Assembly: GCA_009602735.1 (NCBI GenBank)
Contig: WELA01003747.1
Location: 287,237 to 321,409, forward strand
Direction of reading: 5' to 3'
Origin: Mesotaenium endlicherianum
Taxonomy: Eukaryota; Streptophyta; Zygnematophyceae; Zygnematales; Mesotaeniaceae
DNA: 34,173 nucleotides
Below, one piece after another: positions 1 through 11,500 of this stretch (the stretch's first letter is position 1; the number at the start of each line of letters is the position of its first letter). A program made the translations under genes and the position numbers. A model generated the notes under the pieces. That model did no database searches, was not told the DNA's origin, and saw nothing but the letters and a program-made list of their open reading frames with translations.

Positions 1-77
<77 letters not shown>
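1..77. repeat. TC/TA microsatellite in a UTP11 intron
   Basis: About 27 TC units run directly into about 11 TA units. The tract lies in the intron just upstream of the first visible UTP11 exon, and part of it overlaps the pyrimidine-rich stretch before the acceptor at 109-110. Length is probably variable between individuals and error-prone in assembly. Confidence 0.95.
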
Positions 78-110
78 CTATCTATATCTCCTCTGCAAAC
101 TTGGTGGCAG

Positions 111-1381
111 AAAGTGGAGAGGTTACGAGCGTCGCTGCACTCCGTGGATGAGCCTGTGGCCAACCGTCGTATACTGTTCACCGATGACAGGTATGCATGC
201 GCTATTCACTTCCCTCCAGAGGCTGCCTCATTCAGCGGCAGTCTGCTCCCTGATTGGCAGAACTCAACTCTAGCATACTCCATTTATCATTGCATACCCG
301 CTGTCACTTTTTCTCATATGACTGCCACTGCAGGCGCCCGCTGGGACACCTGTAGTCCCATATATCAGTGCGAATGGGGTGGAGTTGGAGTCCGTGTGCG
401 AGTGCTTGTGCCAGCAGCTGATGTCTGCTGGTGCGTGATGGGCAGAGACGAAGCAGCTGAGCTAGGTGACCACATGGAGGACAGGCACGGCACGGCTGCC
501 GCAGCGGCACCGGTGGTACTCCCCAAGAGCCTGCAGAGGTGAGCGCGCTGGGCTTGGAAGTTGCAAAGGCCTCCTCCAGTGCATCTGTGCCTGTTCTGTG
601 ACTGTTCTTCTGGGTGTGACACCTGTCCTATGCATGTCATTCCTTGGATCGTTAATTGTTGCCCTTCATGGGGTTTGCTACTCCAGGCCAAAATGAAGGG
701 CGGCATCAAATGCCTGCCAGCTCCACATTGTTGCAGGCGCGGTTCCTTCTTTTTCAAATGACACGGTTTCTATACGTTCTCCGGGGGGTGTATAGGAAGA
801 GAGAGGCCGCATACAGGGAGCTGGAGCAGCGCGAGCAACGGCTGGAGAAGATGCGGCGGGTGATGCAAAAGATGGCTCTTCGCAAAGAGCTCATGGTAGG
901 GTAGCCTGATTCGTGCGTGAACCCTTTGCATTCATCTACATGACATGTGTGTTTATGCCTGCGTGCCATATTATTTCTTGGGATTGCGTGCTGGTGCAGC
1001 CAATCTGGTGTGACCTCAAGGTGAGGTGGCCTGACTAGGCACGTGAGATATCATCATGCAGCAGCTTTCGTAGCTGAGGAGTATTTAATGCCTCTTGTAT
1101 CAAACGACTCGTCGCCTGCACTCTATGGATCAGCTCTAGCGGGACTTACGGCCGCAAACTCGGCAGACCTTCCCACGGTGTGATGTCACGCTGGCTTGAA
1201 TCACCTGTGGTGCCTTACAAGGAGTTGCTCCGCTCTCATGTACCAACGGCCCCAGTTTGTTTGGTGGCCTGTGGTTCATCCTCCGTAGGGTAAGGGCAGG
1301 AAACAGAAGGTGAAGGCGGAAGGCAACGGTGAGCCCGGTGCGGGCTGTGTGTACAAGTGGAAGAAAGAGCGAAAGAAGTAG
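111..1381 (+). CDS. UTP11: UTP11-like U3 snoRNA-associated protein, last four coding exons (5' part outside the window)
   Basis: Visible exons are 111-190, 446-538, 796-895 and 1289-1381 (TAG at 1379-1381). All three introns are GT-AG (255, 257 and 393 bp), and the joined exons give 121 codons plus stop with no break. The peptide starts KVERLRASLHSVDEP and continues with TDDRDEAAEL, LPKSLQRKREAAYRELEQR, a coiled-coil-like Arg/Glu/Lys stretch, KELMGKGRKQKVKAE and the basic tail VYKWKKERKK. These blocks follow the C-terminal half of the Utp11 family in the same order (known family pattern: LxASLHSLD, AAYRELEQR, a KxGRKxK motif, YKWxxxRKK end). Utp11 is a nucleolar component of the U3-containing small-subunit processome needed for 18S rRNA maturation. 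The split codons (AG|A and AG|G, both Arg) restore correctly, which supports the junctions. The N-terminal exons lie to the left of the window. An alanine run (TAAAAAP) replaces the family's usual central linker. Confidence 0.85.
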
Positions 1382-2881
1382 GCATTCTTTAGGAGGTTCA
1401 CTACCCGGTGGTTGGAAGTCCTCCCGGTGGGGTTCTCGCTACATCATGAAATCTGCATGTGATCAAAGCTGAACTCTTATCAGGTGTGCTAATTTGACTC
1501 CCAGCACACCAAGCTCGAGTTCTGAGGTTGTGAAGTATCACTCGCTGACTTGATTGTCTGTGAGGCACCATCATGGACTGAACACCAACGGTTCATGCAT
1601 GACGAGGAGAAGCGATTATGCAGCATGCACGACAGGGCATACGCACTTTCTGTTAAATCTAGTCAGGTCTAATCAGCTTGTGTCAAGCAACAATTATGCG
1701 TGTGTTGTTTGCTGGCAGAGAGTACATTCTACAGTAGACTAATGCACTAGATAACAAACTTTGTTGACAAGCAGGATGAGGGGGGAGGCATAACAGGCCC
1801 TGAGTATCCACCTTTTGATTCACCATCAGCATTTGGTTTGGCTTAACTCATGTAAGCGTGTACATGTGTTCACATGGTGAAACATGGCGATATTTGTCTT
1901 GTCGGGTGAAAAAAATGGAGGTTAGTACAAAAACTTGTAAAACTGAAAGTAGCAGCAATCGTGAGGTCTTATCTAACTCATGTGGTGCAGTTGGCCTCCT
2001 CTTTTCTTTTATGTGTTCAATCCTTCACCTTGCACAACTTAGGCAACTTGAAATATGCTTCTCACTTCCATGAGCACAGGCCTTTCCTGTTCCTAGTAAA
2101 CATGCTCCACCAGCTGAAGAACTTTGTTACAACACTGCGACATACGAAGGTGAAATTGACCAAGATTGCCCAAGTTTCTCAAATGCACGGAGTATTTGCG
2201 CCTTTTGTGGATCAATGGAGCAGTCGCACGCCTGAGAAACGACATGAAACGAGCACGAGCACATCAGCGACTTTCAGGGCACTGTATAGGGCAGTATAGG
2301 GCACTTCGGCCTACTTCCGCCACTTGTATTTGTCATATATTGCATTGGTCAGCAAAATGCTGCAGTTCGTTTCCGCTCATGGTTCTGCTGACCACCGCAC
2401 ACTTCTCTCGGAAGCCCTACTAGTAATGCAGTTAACCCTCACGTGCCATGGCTTTCATCGGTAACGAGAACCAAACGTGGCGGTCAGTGACGGTCAAAGA
2501 ATAATGCAGCCAGCTTGGCAACCAAATAGCTCGAGCTGGGAAAAAGGAACGTCGCCCTGATGGGTGCTGATGGGGCCCTCACAGGGCCCTCATGCCACAG
2601 TGGGGCGCTGAGATGGGCTGAGAGCAGCTGAGAGCCCAAGAATGCTCCATGGGAAGCGCGAACACAAAGATAGCACGCCATACTTCCTGGGACGAGCCAC
2701 GATGACACTTGTTTTCTTCTCCTCTAGGATATGATGTATCACTTGCACCATAGTTTCTTGAAATCGATACAAACGCTCTGTATCCTGTCACTCTATACGC
2801 TGTTTCTTAAGCCAAAACGCTTTGTGTAAGTGATCTTTAATTCTGGTGTCCTTTTCTTTTAGCAACGACTGTCTGAAAACC
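1382..2881. other. Intergenic region between UTP11 and the SDR gene, with SDR 5' UTR
   Basis: No ORF here has family resemblance or good coding character. The stretch should hold the UTP11 3' UTR and the promoter and 5' leader of the SDR gene. A strong 3' splice site (ttttcttttag, AG at 2861-2862) lies 19 nt upstream of the SDR ATG, so the leader probably contains an intron whose first exon is somewhere in this interval. I could not locate the donor or a convincing TATA box. Confidence 0.5.
2863..2881 (+). other. SDR 5' UTR, start of the exon carrying the initiator ATG
   Basis: The pyrimidine tract gtccttttcttttag ends at an AG at 2861-2862, giving a probable 3' splice site in the leader. 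The non-coding start of the exon is 19 nt. An in-frame GTG at 2846 lies upstream of this acceptor and is not a credible start. Confidence 0.55.
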
Positions 2882-5800
2882 ATGGAGCTCATTCACACAA
2901 TCTTGGACTTGACTCTAATTCCCTCGGGCATTATCTCACTTTTCTTCATAACACCGTTAGTCTTCTTTCTTCGTCAGGCATATTGGGCCCTGAGGCTACT
3001 GTTTCCCGAAGATGTGCGCGGAAAGGTGGTTGTCATTACTGGAGCCTCGTCAGGGATTGGCGAGGTGAGTAAGAGAGTTGGTTTACTGTGAAGTCTTCTA
3101 TTGCAGCTTTCCGCTTGTAGCGTTGATCTTTTATTCAACTAGCTCAATATCTCAGATATGCCACGCTGACTGAATTTCCTGAAAAATGCATTGTCTTTCA
3201 AGCAGTGTTTCCGTTCTGCGATACAATGCTCACTTACCTTGGATGTGCGGTGGACATACAATATGCTTATCATAATTAGAAGCAGAAAGTCTCCTCCATG
3301 TGCCATATACGCCTGCCCTGCAGTTAATACTAGACATCAAGACGGGAACGAGAGAAGGTGGAGATCTAAGTATCTGCTTTTGAGGGAGCATCCCATGTCA
3401 TATTATTATCCATTGGGTACTGACCTGTGATTGTGAGTGCATGTGAAATTTTCTATTTTACCCTCTGCTTTCCAGCACATGGCATATGAGTACGCCAAGA
3501 AGGGAGCCAGGCTGGTGCTGGCTGCTCGGCGAGAGGAGCAACTGCGCAAGGTTGCCAACAGGGCATCTCAGCTGGGGTCCCCTGATGCGTTCGTCGTGGT
3601 TGCTGACGTGTCCAACGAGCAAGACTGCAAGAAGATCATTGACGACACCATCAACCGCTTCGGCCGCTGTAAGCTTCTCATCAACTCTGCATGAAGGGTC
3701 TCCAACGCCTTGTTCTTTGAAAATGTGTTAGCTTTCTTACCTATGACCTCAAGAGCCCACCAGTAGTTGCCTCTCATGATGTTCTATTTTTTTTTGAATT
3801 GCGTTCATTTTGTTGCTAATATATTCTGCTGTGCTTAAGTTTCACGTCAAAGGCATATTGCATGCATGATGAGACAAGGCACGGGCACGGATCTTGTGAT
3901 CTTCCTCCGTGAGCAGCACCAAGCGTGGGCATGGTACTACACAGTAGCTAGGCGGCAGAAGCCTAGGAGCATCATGCATGCACGGTACTATCTGGACAGG
4001 AGGCCTCCTTTTGGCGATTGCAGCAGCAGCAGCACCAGGGAACTCCCCCCTGATTGTGCCTGGAAGCCTGCACGGGACCGGATCTAATGCATGAGTGCTT
4101 GCTCCGGGTGCCATGTGGCTGCATGTGGGCAGTGGACCACCTGGTGAACAATGCTGGCATCGCGCACAGCTTTGAGATCGAGGACGCTGCCAGCCAGGAG
4201 GCCAGCCACGACTACGTCAGCGTCATGGTGCCCCCCCCCCCCCCCCCTCCCCTAAAAAGTCCAGTGGCATCTGCCAGGCTTGTGGTATTTTTTGGAAGTG
4301 CCTGGCGACAGGGGCGATAAGGGAAGCCTCATCAGGCAGGCCCATGTTGATAGCTTTTCGTAGCTTTCTCAGATGAGATGTGCTTGGTCTGCAAAGCGCG
4401 GGGTTGGGGACCATGTGAGATAAGTGCTGCAGGAAGCGTGTGTGCCCAGAGTGCTGCTGCTGCCCTGGTTCCATGTCTGCAAGTAGGAAGGTGTGAAGCT
4501 GAAGAAGCAGGCGGCAGACATGGAGCCTGGGCTGACTGCAGCGTTGCTGGCAATGCTGGCTTGCGTACTTTGCGAATTTCACAGCCCTGCTGCTGCTGCT
4601 GCTTCTGATGGCTGGAGCTAGAGCAGAGCTGGGCACTGACTCTCTCTTGCCCGCGCTTGAGGGCGTTGAGGGTGTGCAGGACATCACGTTCTGGGGGCAG
4701 GTGTTTCCCACGTACTATGCACTGCCGCACCTGAAGAGGGCCAGGGGGCGCATCGTGGTGGTGGCGTCCATCGCCGCCTTCATCCCCTTCCCGCGCATGG
4801 CCATCTACAATGTACCTCCTCCACTTCCTCGCATCATTACCGCGTCTTTCGTGCCACTCGCTCGCAGCTGCCCCCCCGCTGCCAACTGTTGATTGCCTAT
4901 AGTCACTTTCCCTGTGGTACCAGCTTCTCGTTCATTATATGTTTCCCTCTTTACGCCTCTGCGTGGCTGCGCACGTGCGCGTGCGCGTGCATGTGGGTAA
5001 GTGGGGGCGTGGGTGCGGGTGTGGGTGTGGGTGTGGGTGGTCACAACGCTGCTCGCTTGCCGGGCTCACGTGTGGGTATGTTTGGTTGGGGGTGAGCAGT
5101 CAGCAAAAGCAGCGACGTTCAACTTCTACGACACGCTGCGTGTGGAGGTGGGCAACCAGGTGGGCATCACCATTGCCGCCCCCGGCTGGATCGAGAGCGA
5201 GATGACGGCTGGCAAGTTCATGGACGCACGTGGCGAGATGATTTTGGATGCGGAGCAGCGCGATGTAAGAAAGATCACACCCTGCAGTCCCTGACCTCCC
5301 CCTTCCGTCTTCCCTCCCACTCGAAGAGCACGCTCTGGCCTTGTCCCTGAAGCGCAGTCATAAGACTGAATCAGCTCCTGCTTTTGGTCTCTCCATATCA
5401 ACTAGTGCCTATCTTTGTGAGAGCTTTGAGAGCTGTTGAGAAATGGCTGGAGGTGGACTGTGCGTCGGCGTAGCCATGTAGAGTGTGTGGTGCTGCGTCA
5501 GTTCTGCTCTTTAAGTAGTGAGTCTTTATTACGGCCAGTATATTATTCTGGGTGCAAGGCCCAAGGCATTGCCGCCTGTAGTGGCGTGATTTCCTCTGGC
5601 TTCTCACGATATGGCCCTGTAAGGAGACGTCAGTTTTTAAATGAGACTCTGGCTGGATGCAGATACGCCTGGTAATATCTCTCTTCAGCAGGGGGAAAGG
5701 AAGTGTGATGCTTGTGTGTACCGTGGTTCACGTCTGCTGTGACGGAGATTTTTGCATGTACCACGAGATTCTCACGGGCTGTGCACGGTAGAGGGAGGGC

Positions 5801-6076
5801 ATGCAGAAGCACGTGGGGCCGGTGCCCGTGGAGAGTGTGACAGCATGCGCCAAGACCATCGTCAACGGGGCGCTGCACGATACGCGCTACGTGTTTGTGC
5901 CCTTCTGGTACTCCGTCTTCATCTTCTGGCGCGTGTTCGCTCCCGACGTCCTGGAGGCCTTTTTCCGGCTTGGCTTCTTTGGCCCCCCTGGCCAAACTCC
6001 ACCAACGAAGAAGATATTAGACACGGCCAAAATGGAACGTGCTCTGTATCCTCAGTCGATTCAGAAGCAGCAGTGA
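2882..6076 (+). CDS. 11-beta-hydroxysteroid dehydrogenase-like short-chain dehydrogenase/reductase (plant HSD/steroleosin type), six exons
   Basis: Exons 2882-3064, 3476-3668, 4133-4227, 4680-4811, 5100-5264 and 5792-6076 join to 350 codons plus TGA. The ATG at 2882 has a good context (aaaaccATGg). Residues 1-45 are hydrophobic with prolines at 14 and 25, resembling the membrane or oil-body anchor of plant HSDs. The Rossmann core follows: TGASSGIG at 53-60, ARREEQL after the second strand (the Arg pair suggests NADP(H)), NNAG at 131-134, catalytic Ser187, Tyr200 and Lys204 (YxxxK is formed across the exon 4/5 junction) and PGW after it. These SDRs interconvert keto and hydroxyl groups on sterol-like substrates at ER or lipid-droplet membranes; the actual substrate here is unknown. 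Closest pattern is plant HSD1/HSD5 (GEHxAYEYAKxGARL, FGRLDHLVNNAGI). The last acceptor could be 5791 or, in frame, 5806. The exon 3 donor is weak and is followed by a C17 run. Confidence 0.88.
4231..4247. repeat. C17 homopolymer at the SDR exon 3 donor
   Basis: Seventeen C in a row start immediately after the GTG that opens the third SDR intron (donor ATG|GTGCCC). Such runs are prone to length error in sequencing and slippage in vivo, and the run replaces the purines normally found at intron positions +3 to +5. Confidence 0.95.
4970..5041. repeat. Alternating GC/GT and GGGTGT tract in SDR intron 4
   Basis: Alternating purine-pyrimidine DNA (gcgcacgtgcgcgtgcgcgtgc) is followed by imperfect GGGTGT/GGGTGC repeats up to 5040. 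The tract lies within the 288-bp intron 4 and encodes nothing in the spliced gene. The alternating part can form Z-DNA in principle. Confidence 0.85.
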
Positions 6077-7007
6077 GGTGGAGGCAGCCAGCCTGATGTG
6101 GTTACTTGTTGCACACTAGTGCACAAATAAGATGGTGAAAGAAGACAGAATGGTGATGCACGTGGATGATTCTGGAAGAAGTAAAATAGCTGGAACAGAC
6201 TAGAAGCTACTGAGGTGTTGTAACTCATGAGTTACATAAGTGTCTTCAGGGTTGCTTTGCACATATATTAGCAACTTTGCCTCTGTATAAGTATAGCCTG
6301 ATGATGTACACTTGTTTGCGAATAATATACTGAAGTGGCTCCTATACATTTCATTGGTATCAAATGCATATCATTCCAAGGCCATTCCAAAATCTGCACA
6401 GAACTTGCTTTGGCTTCTCTTCACATTGCTTTTGGGATTTAAAGTTGCTTGTGGAGCACGAGAAAAAAAAAATTGAGCATGTCTCTAATATCTACATTCA
6501 CAGGTGGTACTTGATAAGCATGGATGGAAGCTCCAAAATAATCGTTATCAATATTTGCAATATGCAAGTTGTGATAATTCAGATGAGAAACTGTCCAATA
6601 TTATCATATTTAACAAGATACTGCTGCCAAGAATGAATGAATGATACGTTTTCAGGTATGTTGACGGCGGTCGTTAGATACTGCAGATGAACCTTCAGGA
6701 TTCGTACTGAACAGGAATCATTCTCAGGGACATCATTCATGTGATGTTGCATTATCTTAGGAGGAAAACTGTATTACCACTTTAATATTCCCGATTGGAA
6801 ATTCATGCCCTGATATCAAGTTGCTTTGTAATAGCGTGCATTCTACACTGTGACAATGAGGATGCATGCCTTGTGTACTCAAAAAAAAACGGGTACGACC
6901 CACTCCTCCCATAGATCTGTAGAACCATTGAAAGACATACCTTGATCAAGCTCGCCTCACTGCCTTTTGATCTCGCCAGTGCACAGACTTATATGTTCTA
7001 GCTAATG
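6077..7007. other. SDR 3' UTR and intergenic AT-rich sequence
   Basis: No coding region is supported. AATAAG at about 6126 and AATAAT at about 6320 are weak polyadenylation-like words in the AT-rich 3' flank, and short ORFs in the interval have no coding character. A 9-A run lies at about 6463-6471 and another A run near 6881. Confidence 0.45.
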
Positions 7008-7138
7008 CATGATTTGAGACCCTAGAAATCTCACAGGACTTCACAACGAACAGGCAAGGCCAAAGTAGAGCCAGACGCCACATGATTTGAGACCCTAGAA
7101 ATCTCACAGGAGGACTTCACAATGAACAGGCAAGGCCA
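7008..7138. repeat. Tandem duplication, two copies of about 55-58 bp, period 73
   Basis: Copy 1 is 7008-7062 and copy 2 is 7081-7138; both run from catgatttgagaccctag to aacaggcaaggcca. Copy 2 has a 3-nt insertion (agg) and one substitution. An 18-bp unique spacer separates them. The duplication is recent and may lie in the 3' part of the minus-strand transcription unit. Confidence 0.9.
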
Positions 7139-7189
7139 GAGACACCACATGAATTTTAAAACATAATTGGAATTATCAACGTCCTCGGG

Positions 7190-7318
7190 CAGGGGGCCAT
7201 CAAAATTTCCAGCGGATAAGCTGGCAAAAAAATGGTCTATATTAACCAGGAAGGAAGGCACTATCTCCTGCTTGCCAAGTTCCTGCAACTTCATGTCTGC
7301 AAGCTGATGCACTTGCTT
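7190..7318 (-). CDS. Possible downstream exon of the minus-strand hypothetical gene
   Basis: On the minus strand a 3' splice-like site (gctagtaccatag, AG at 7319-7320) opens a frame reading KQVHQLADMKLQELGKQEIV and onward to a well-balanced segment with PLPEDVDNSNYVLKFMW. Codon and residue composition look more like a globular protein than random sequence. The frame runs on to a stop at about 7031 through the tandem duplication, so the true exon probably ends near 7190-7160, but no donor could be fixed. Its link to the ORF at 7645-8550 is inferred only from strand and spacing, and no donor for that ORF was identified either. Confidence 0.3.
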
Positions 7319-7644
7319 CTATGGTACTAGCAGAATGTCTGCAGAAAATGTACACGAACCACCAAAAGGAAGGCCCCCAGCCACAACTCCCAAGCCAAAT
7401 TCTATAGCTACATATACGATACTGTAGTATCTTAATCTAAAAATTATGTACAGACCTAGCACAAAGCTTTTTATTAACATGCCACAAACCCAGTACAGGG
7501 CGTTGTTGGCAAGGCTCACATATCTAAGATACATGAAAAAAATTGCAGGAACTGCATGCTCAAAACTGGAAGAGGTGTGAACCCCCAGGTAGACATGTGG
7601 CACTCAAAGAGCATTAAGATCAAGTGGCAATGAAGCAGGCCGAT

Positions 7645-8550
7645 CTATCTGCCCTCGATAAGAACAGGTGAGGCGTACGCAGCCCCACCTAAATTGGGTA
7701 CAAACCTACCCCCCAAACACTGGCCCCTTTTCCCACCTGTCAAGATGTGCCCAGATCTCTCCGGCGAGGCCGGGCTTGATCTCATGCCTGGCACCTTCAA
7801 TTTCTGGATTGTGCTTGTCATCGCCGACAATAATCCTTGCATCTCGGTCATGATTGCCAGAGGGGGTCCAGCAGGAGCAGCACTTGGGAGCAGCTGCTGA
7901 CTGTGGCTCCTCGCCATTGGCATGCTAAGGCAGCGCGTCATACCTGACCTCTCGGGCTCGGGTCTATCCTGCCGCTTCTGACTGACCTGCCTCTCTGTGG
8001 TACAAATAGCGCCGTTGGGACACTGCTCTTTGATCGCAGAGTATTCCCTCGCCTGATCACTAGGACAAAGATTACTTGTGACCTCTTCTTCTGAAGGGGA
8101 AGTGACAGCACAACTCTCATCCTTGGAGCGTTCTCTCAAGGGAACACCTGCTGCAGATGGACAAGCCTGCCAGCAGCTGCGCTGACGGACTTCTCTCAAG
8201 ACAAGTCTGCCTTGATGACGGATAGTCTGAAAAGAAACGGGCCTTATTGTAGGCATCTCCTGCAAATTTGCTCGCCCTCTCTTCTTGTCCAGATGTGATT
8301 TCACACTTGATCTGACTGGAGAAAAGGGCGAGTTTCCCAATTCAGCAGGCACAGATGCCTCTTCTTCATCAAGAACATGAACACTGAAGTCACGAACAGA
8401 TTTGCACGTCCTGAGTTTAGGAAGACAAGGACTCCCTACACGGTCAGGTACACCAATTGCATCATCCTCTGGTGACTCGCTAGTAAAAAAGATGCTCTTC
8501 CTTGGTGCATCCAAACTTGCACCTCTTCGGGGCAGAGTTATACGACTCAT
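7645..8550 (-). CDS. Hypothetical Ser/Pro/Arg-rich protein, long exon-like ORF
   Basis: An uninterrupted 301-codon frame runs from ATG at 8548-8550 to TAG at 7645. Its length in otherwise stop-rich sequence, with GC close to that of the neighbouring genes, suggests a real exon. The sequence cctgtag directly before the ATG (AG at 8552-8553) looks like a 3' splice site, so this may be the first coding exon of a larger gene or an internal exon. The product is mostly low-complexity and probably disordered, with several Ser-Pro dipeptides and RS-type stretches (SPEDD, NSPFSPVRSS, RSSPASPERSG), an N-terminal basic patch and one short heptad-like segment (MTEMQGLLSAMTSTIQKL, residues about 232-250). 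I recognise no family. The Ser-Pro sites would suit a phosphoregulated protein, but that is inference. Confidence 0.5.
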   Translation of the reverse strand: MSRITLPRRGASLDAPRKSIFFTSESPEDDAIGVPDRVGSPCLPKLRTCKSVRDFSVHVLDEEEASVPAELGNSPFSPVRSSVKSHLDKKRGRANLQEMPTIRPVSFQTIRHQGRLVLREVRQRSCWQACPSAAGVPLRERSKDESCAVTSPSEEEVTSNLCPSDQAREYSAIKEQCPNGAICTTERQVSQKRQDRPEPERSGMTRCLSMPMARSHSQQLLPSAAPAGPPLAIMTEMQGLLSAMTSTIQKLKVPGMRSSPASPERSGHILTGGKRGQCLGGRFVPNLGGAAYASPVLIEGR

Positions 8551-11500
8551 ACTACAGGAATAACCACTAACATGAAGTAAGCTTCTAAGTGTTCACTCAA
8601 TATTCAACCCACTAGAGTCTGTTTTGCCTGATCGGGTTCTAATTAGCTCACTGAGGTTTTCCAGAATGGTATGTAATGTGGCTCGCGGCAGAGATATTCA
8701 AGGAAGCCGTGTGGACGTTGTGAGGCACCGAAAGTGGGACCTACCTCATCCGCTTCGCTAGCTAGGGTCTAGACTCTACAGCAGTATAGAGTGGCCTAGA
8801 CTCGCATAGACTGGCCTACGCTAGTCTAGATGGTGCAGTTTTTGGACTTATCTTCTTTCTGTCAGATTGACGTGTCAAGCCACTTTAAGGTACACATTTT
8901 GGCATACTTTTGTCCATCCACTTCTTTTACCGAAGCTTTTACCAGATTATAAGTCTTCGACTATACGAGCACGCCGTTTGAAATATCCTGTTCGCCATCT
9001 TCGATATGTTCAACCCGGATATGCCTACATATATAACATGCTAAGACCATTCCGGTACTGTTCTGGTGCTTTTGTCTGCGAAGTCGACGTTTTGCAATAC
9101 TCAGAAAATTTGTAAGGTTAACAAAAACTGTCATGATTGATGAGCGATACCCTGCAACTTGGTCACTCTTGGGTGGCGTGGACGGCAATATACGGTATAC
9201 GGCGGCGGTAATGGGCTTCGATCTTTTCAAACGTCCCGCAAAATAAGGTGTTCTTTTTGAAGGTGAACAGTCACATAGGCGGTCAGTTTCATGCTTATAG
9301 AGACTGGTAGAGACTCATAGTTTTTGGAACAGGCCTTTATATACAGGCTTTAAGACCGCACCACAACAAACTACAAGAACATATATATTGCAATTAGTTG
9401 GACATGCTTCGGCAAATAATTTCTGCATACCAACATCGGACGTTAGATGTGATGAACTGCACAGCATGGACTTGACGGGACGGCATTAAGGACTGCTGCC
9501 TTACACCGGAATTCTCGCGAGGTACGCCTAATTGTCGAGCTTTGGTCATTCTCGAAGGCAGCAGGTACCTCGTTGTGAACAGTTTGAAATGGGTTGAAGC
9601 AGGTTGAAGACCACAACGCACTTTTTGATGCCCTGCCCAGACTGGCCCAGACCAGCCCAATCCAACCTAGTTCAGCAGATAAGCGGGTTAAGTACGATCG
9701 AGGCTAGAGCTGGTAGGAGCCATGTAGGAGCTAGCTCGTAGGAGCCACCACTTTGGAGTCTGGACTGGGCTGGACTGTATTCTACTAGACCACCTAGATT
9801 CATGTCAGCCACATGGATTGCTATGAACATTGGGCCTACAGAGGTGGCAAGCTCCAATGTACATCCCAAAAGTACAAAAAGTGACGCGGACAGCTTCAAA
9901 ATGCTGTAGAATTCAGTGGAAGCGAAATAATTGTCATCCCCCTATTACCCACTTTACTCGATTACCGCCAGAAGCTCCGGAAATGCTGGAAAAGTGGAAT
10001 CACTTTTAGGCAATTTACATGGATGTCAAAGCTACTGTGCAGCTTGTGCAGCGCTACTGTGGGCTGCAACCAGCAGCAACTGGCTGCAACGAGCTAAAAA
10101 CTGTTGGCTAGCGTCAATTGGCGTCTGTTGACCACGTTGAAACATACCCGTAGGTAGCGGCGCTCCAAAAAGGAAACAAATTGACTTCCTTCCGCTGCTG
10201 CATCAGGGTGGAAGCTGATTAAGCCCTACAAGCAGCATCTGTAGAGTCTAGACCGGAGCCCGGTTCTCGACCTTCTAACCTACAGTCAACTTCAGTCGCG
10301 ACTCGCAGTTCCGTGGTTTATGGAGCAGCTTTTGGCACCTCCCGAGTCCCGGGGGCCGGCACCTCCTGAGTCCCGGTGCCGTAGGCCTCGAATCAACCAC
10401 GAATCGAATAAATATCATGACGCCACAGACGACGATTGATTTCACAGAACGTCAAAACTGCAAGTTGCGGACGCCGCACGGTACAAAACATTGGTAACCT
10501 GTAAGCACGACAAAGACGCTTCTGTTTTATGCAACGGCGTCAACAATGTCGAGATTCGCGACTGGAAGGATCCACATTCAAGGCTGCCGTCTGCAAGAGC
10601 GACAATGCATGTGAACATACGCTCGAATAAGCGTGTAAGGGCGGATCTCCTGGACGCCTTAACTATAACAATCTATCTTGGTTTCAGGGCTTTTTCAGAG
10701 TGCTAAGGGCTGATTGAGAGTGGGCACTCGCGAAAAGCTCTTTTTCGGTCTTCGCGCTTTTTCGCTTAAGGCGCTATTCAAAAAATCAATAGTAGAACAT
10801 ATTCATATGCAGAAGTAACCAAAATTGAACTCTTTGCTTTACAGTGAGCACACGTCCCTACTATTCCATCAATCGTCAAATGCCCCTATTACCAACGTCG
10901 CAATTTGCATATCCATTTTTAGCGAGGAAATAGGTCACACTAAGGCAAGTACTTCAAATATGGCAACAAAGTACGTACGTATTCAATAGAAGGGGTTTGA
11001 CGAGCCGATTGGGTACTTGGCACGATTGATGACTTCGGAACATAGCAGCTGTGTGTCGATCCTGAAAATGAGAGGTCACTTGCGTTTTGACCTATTATGT
11101 TCACTAGCTGTCACATTCCAATTTGAGCGTGAATTGATTGAATAGAAAGCAGACCCTTAAATTGCACTGTTAACGATTAAACATGTCCATTTTTCAAATT
11201 AAGAAGACGCGCTCTATGGCCGGTACACGCGTGTACAATCGAATAGAATGGAATTGCTCAATTTTGCCCACTCCACACCAGCCTAAGTGACTTGAATGCT
11301 TTTGAGAATGATATGTTAGTAATCCTGCCACGATGGACTTAGCTTCGCAAACATAGAAGATAGGTGACAAATTGTAGGCTCTCAATTTATAAGATTAAGA
11401 ATGTGTCATGCCTATGCGTATGAGATCCAGTTGCACGTGCCCTGCCTATCGACAATCAACCCATTAATGCCATACGCGTAGCACTTCGACCTTTACGTTA

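Noticed and set aside
2846..2881. Upstream in-frame start of the SDR at 2846
   Set aside because: The codon is GTG and the segment looks like an intron end with a pyrimidine tract and AG at 2861-2862. The ATG at 2882 has the better context and matches the usual N-terminal length.
4223..4730. Two long minus-strand ORFs opposite SDR exons 3-4
   Set aside because: They are shadows of GC-rich exon and CTG-repeat sequence with low-complexity translations.
7160..7190. NYVLKFMW as a hint of the plastid ribosomal protein PSRP-3/Ycf65 family
   Set aside because: Only about eight residues agree and the expected following motif is absent, so no family is claimed.
7319..7603. 94-codon hydrophobic minus-strand ORF
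   Set aside because: It lies between two exon-like segments, has no supported start context, and the hydrophobic composition follows from T-rich intron-like sequence.
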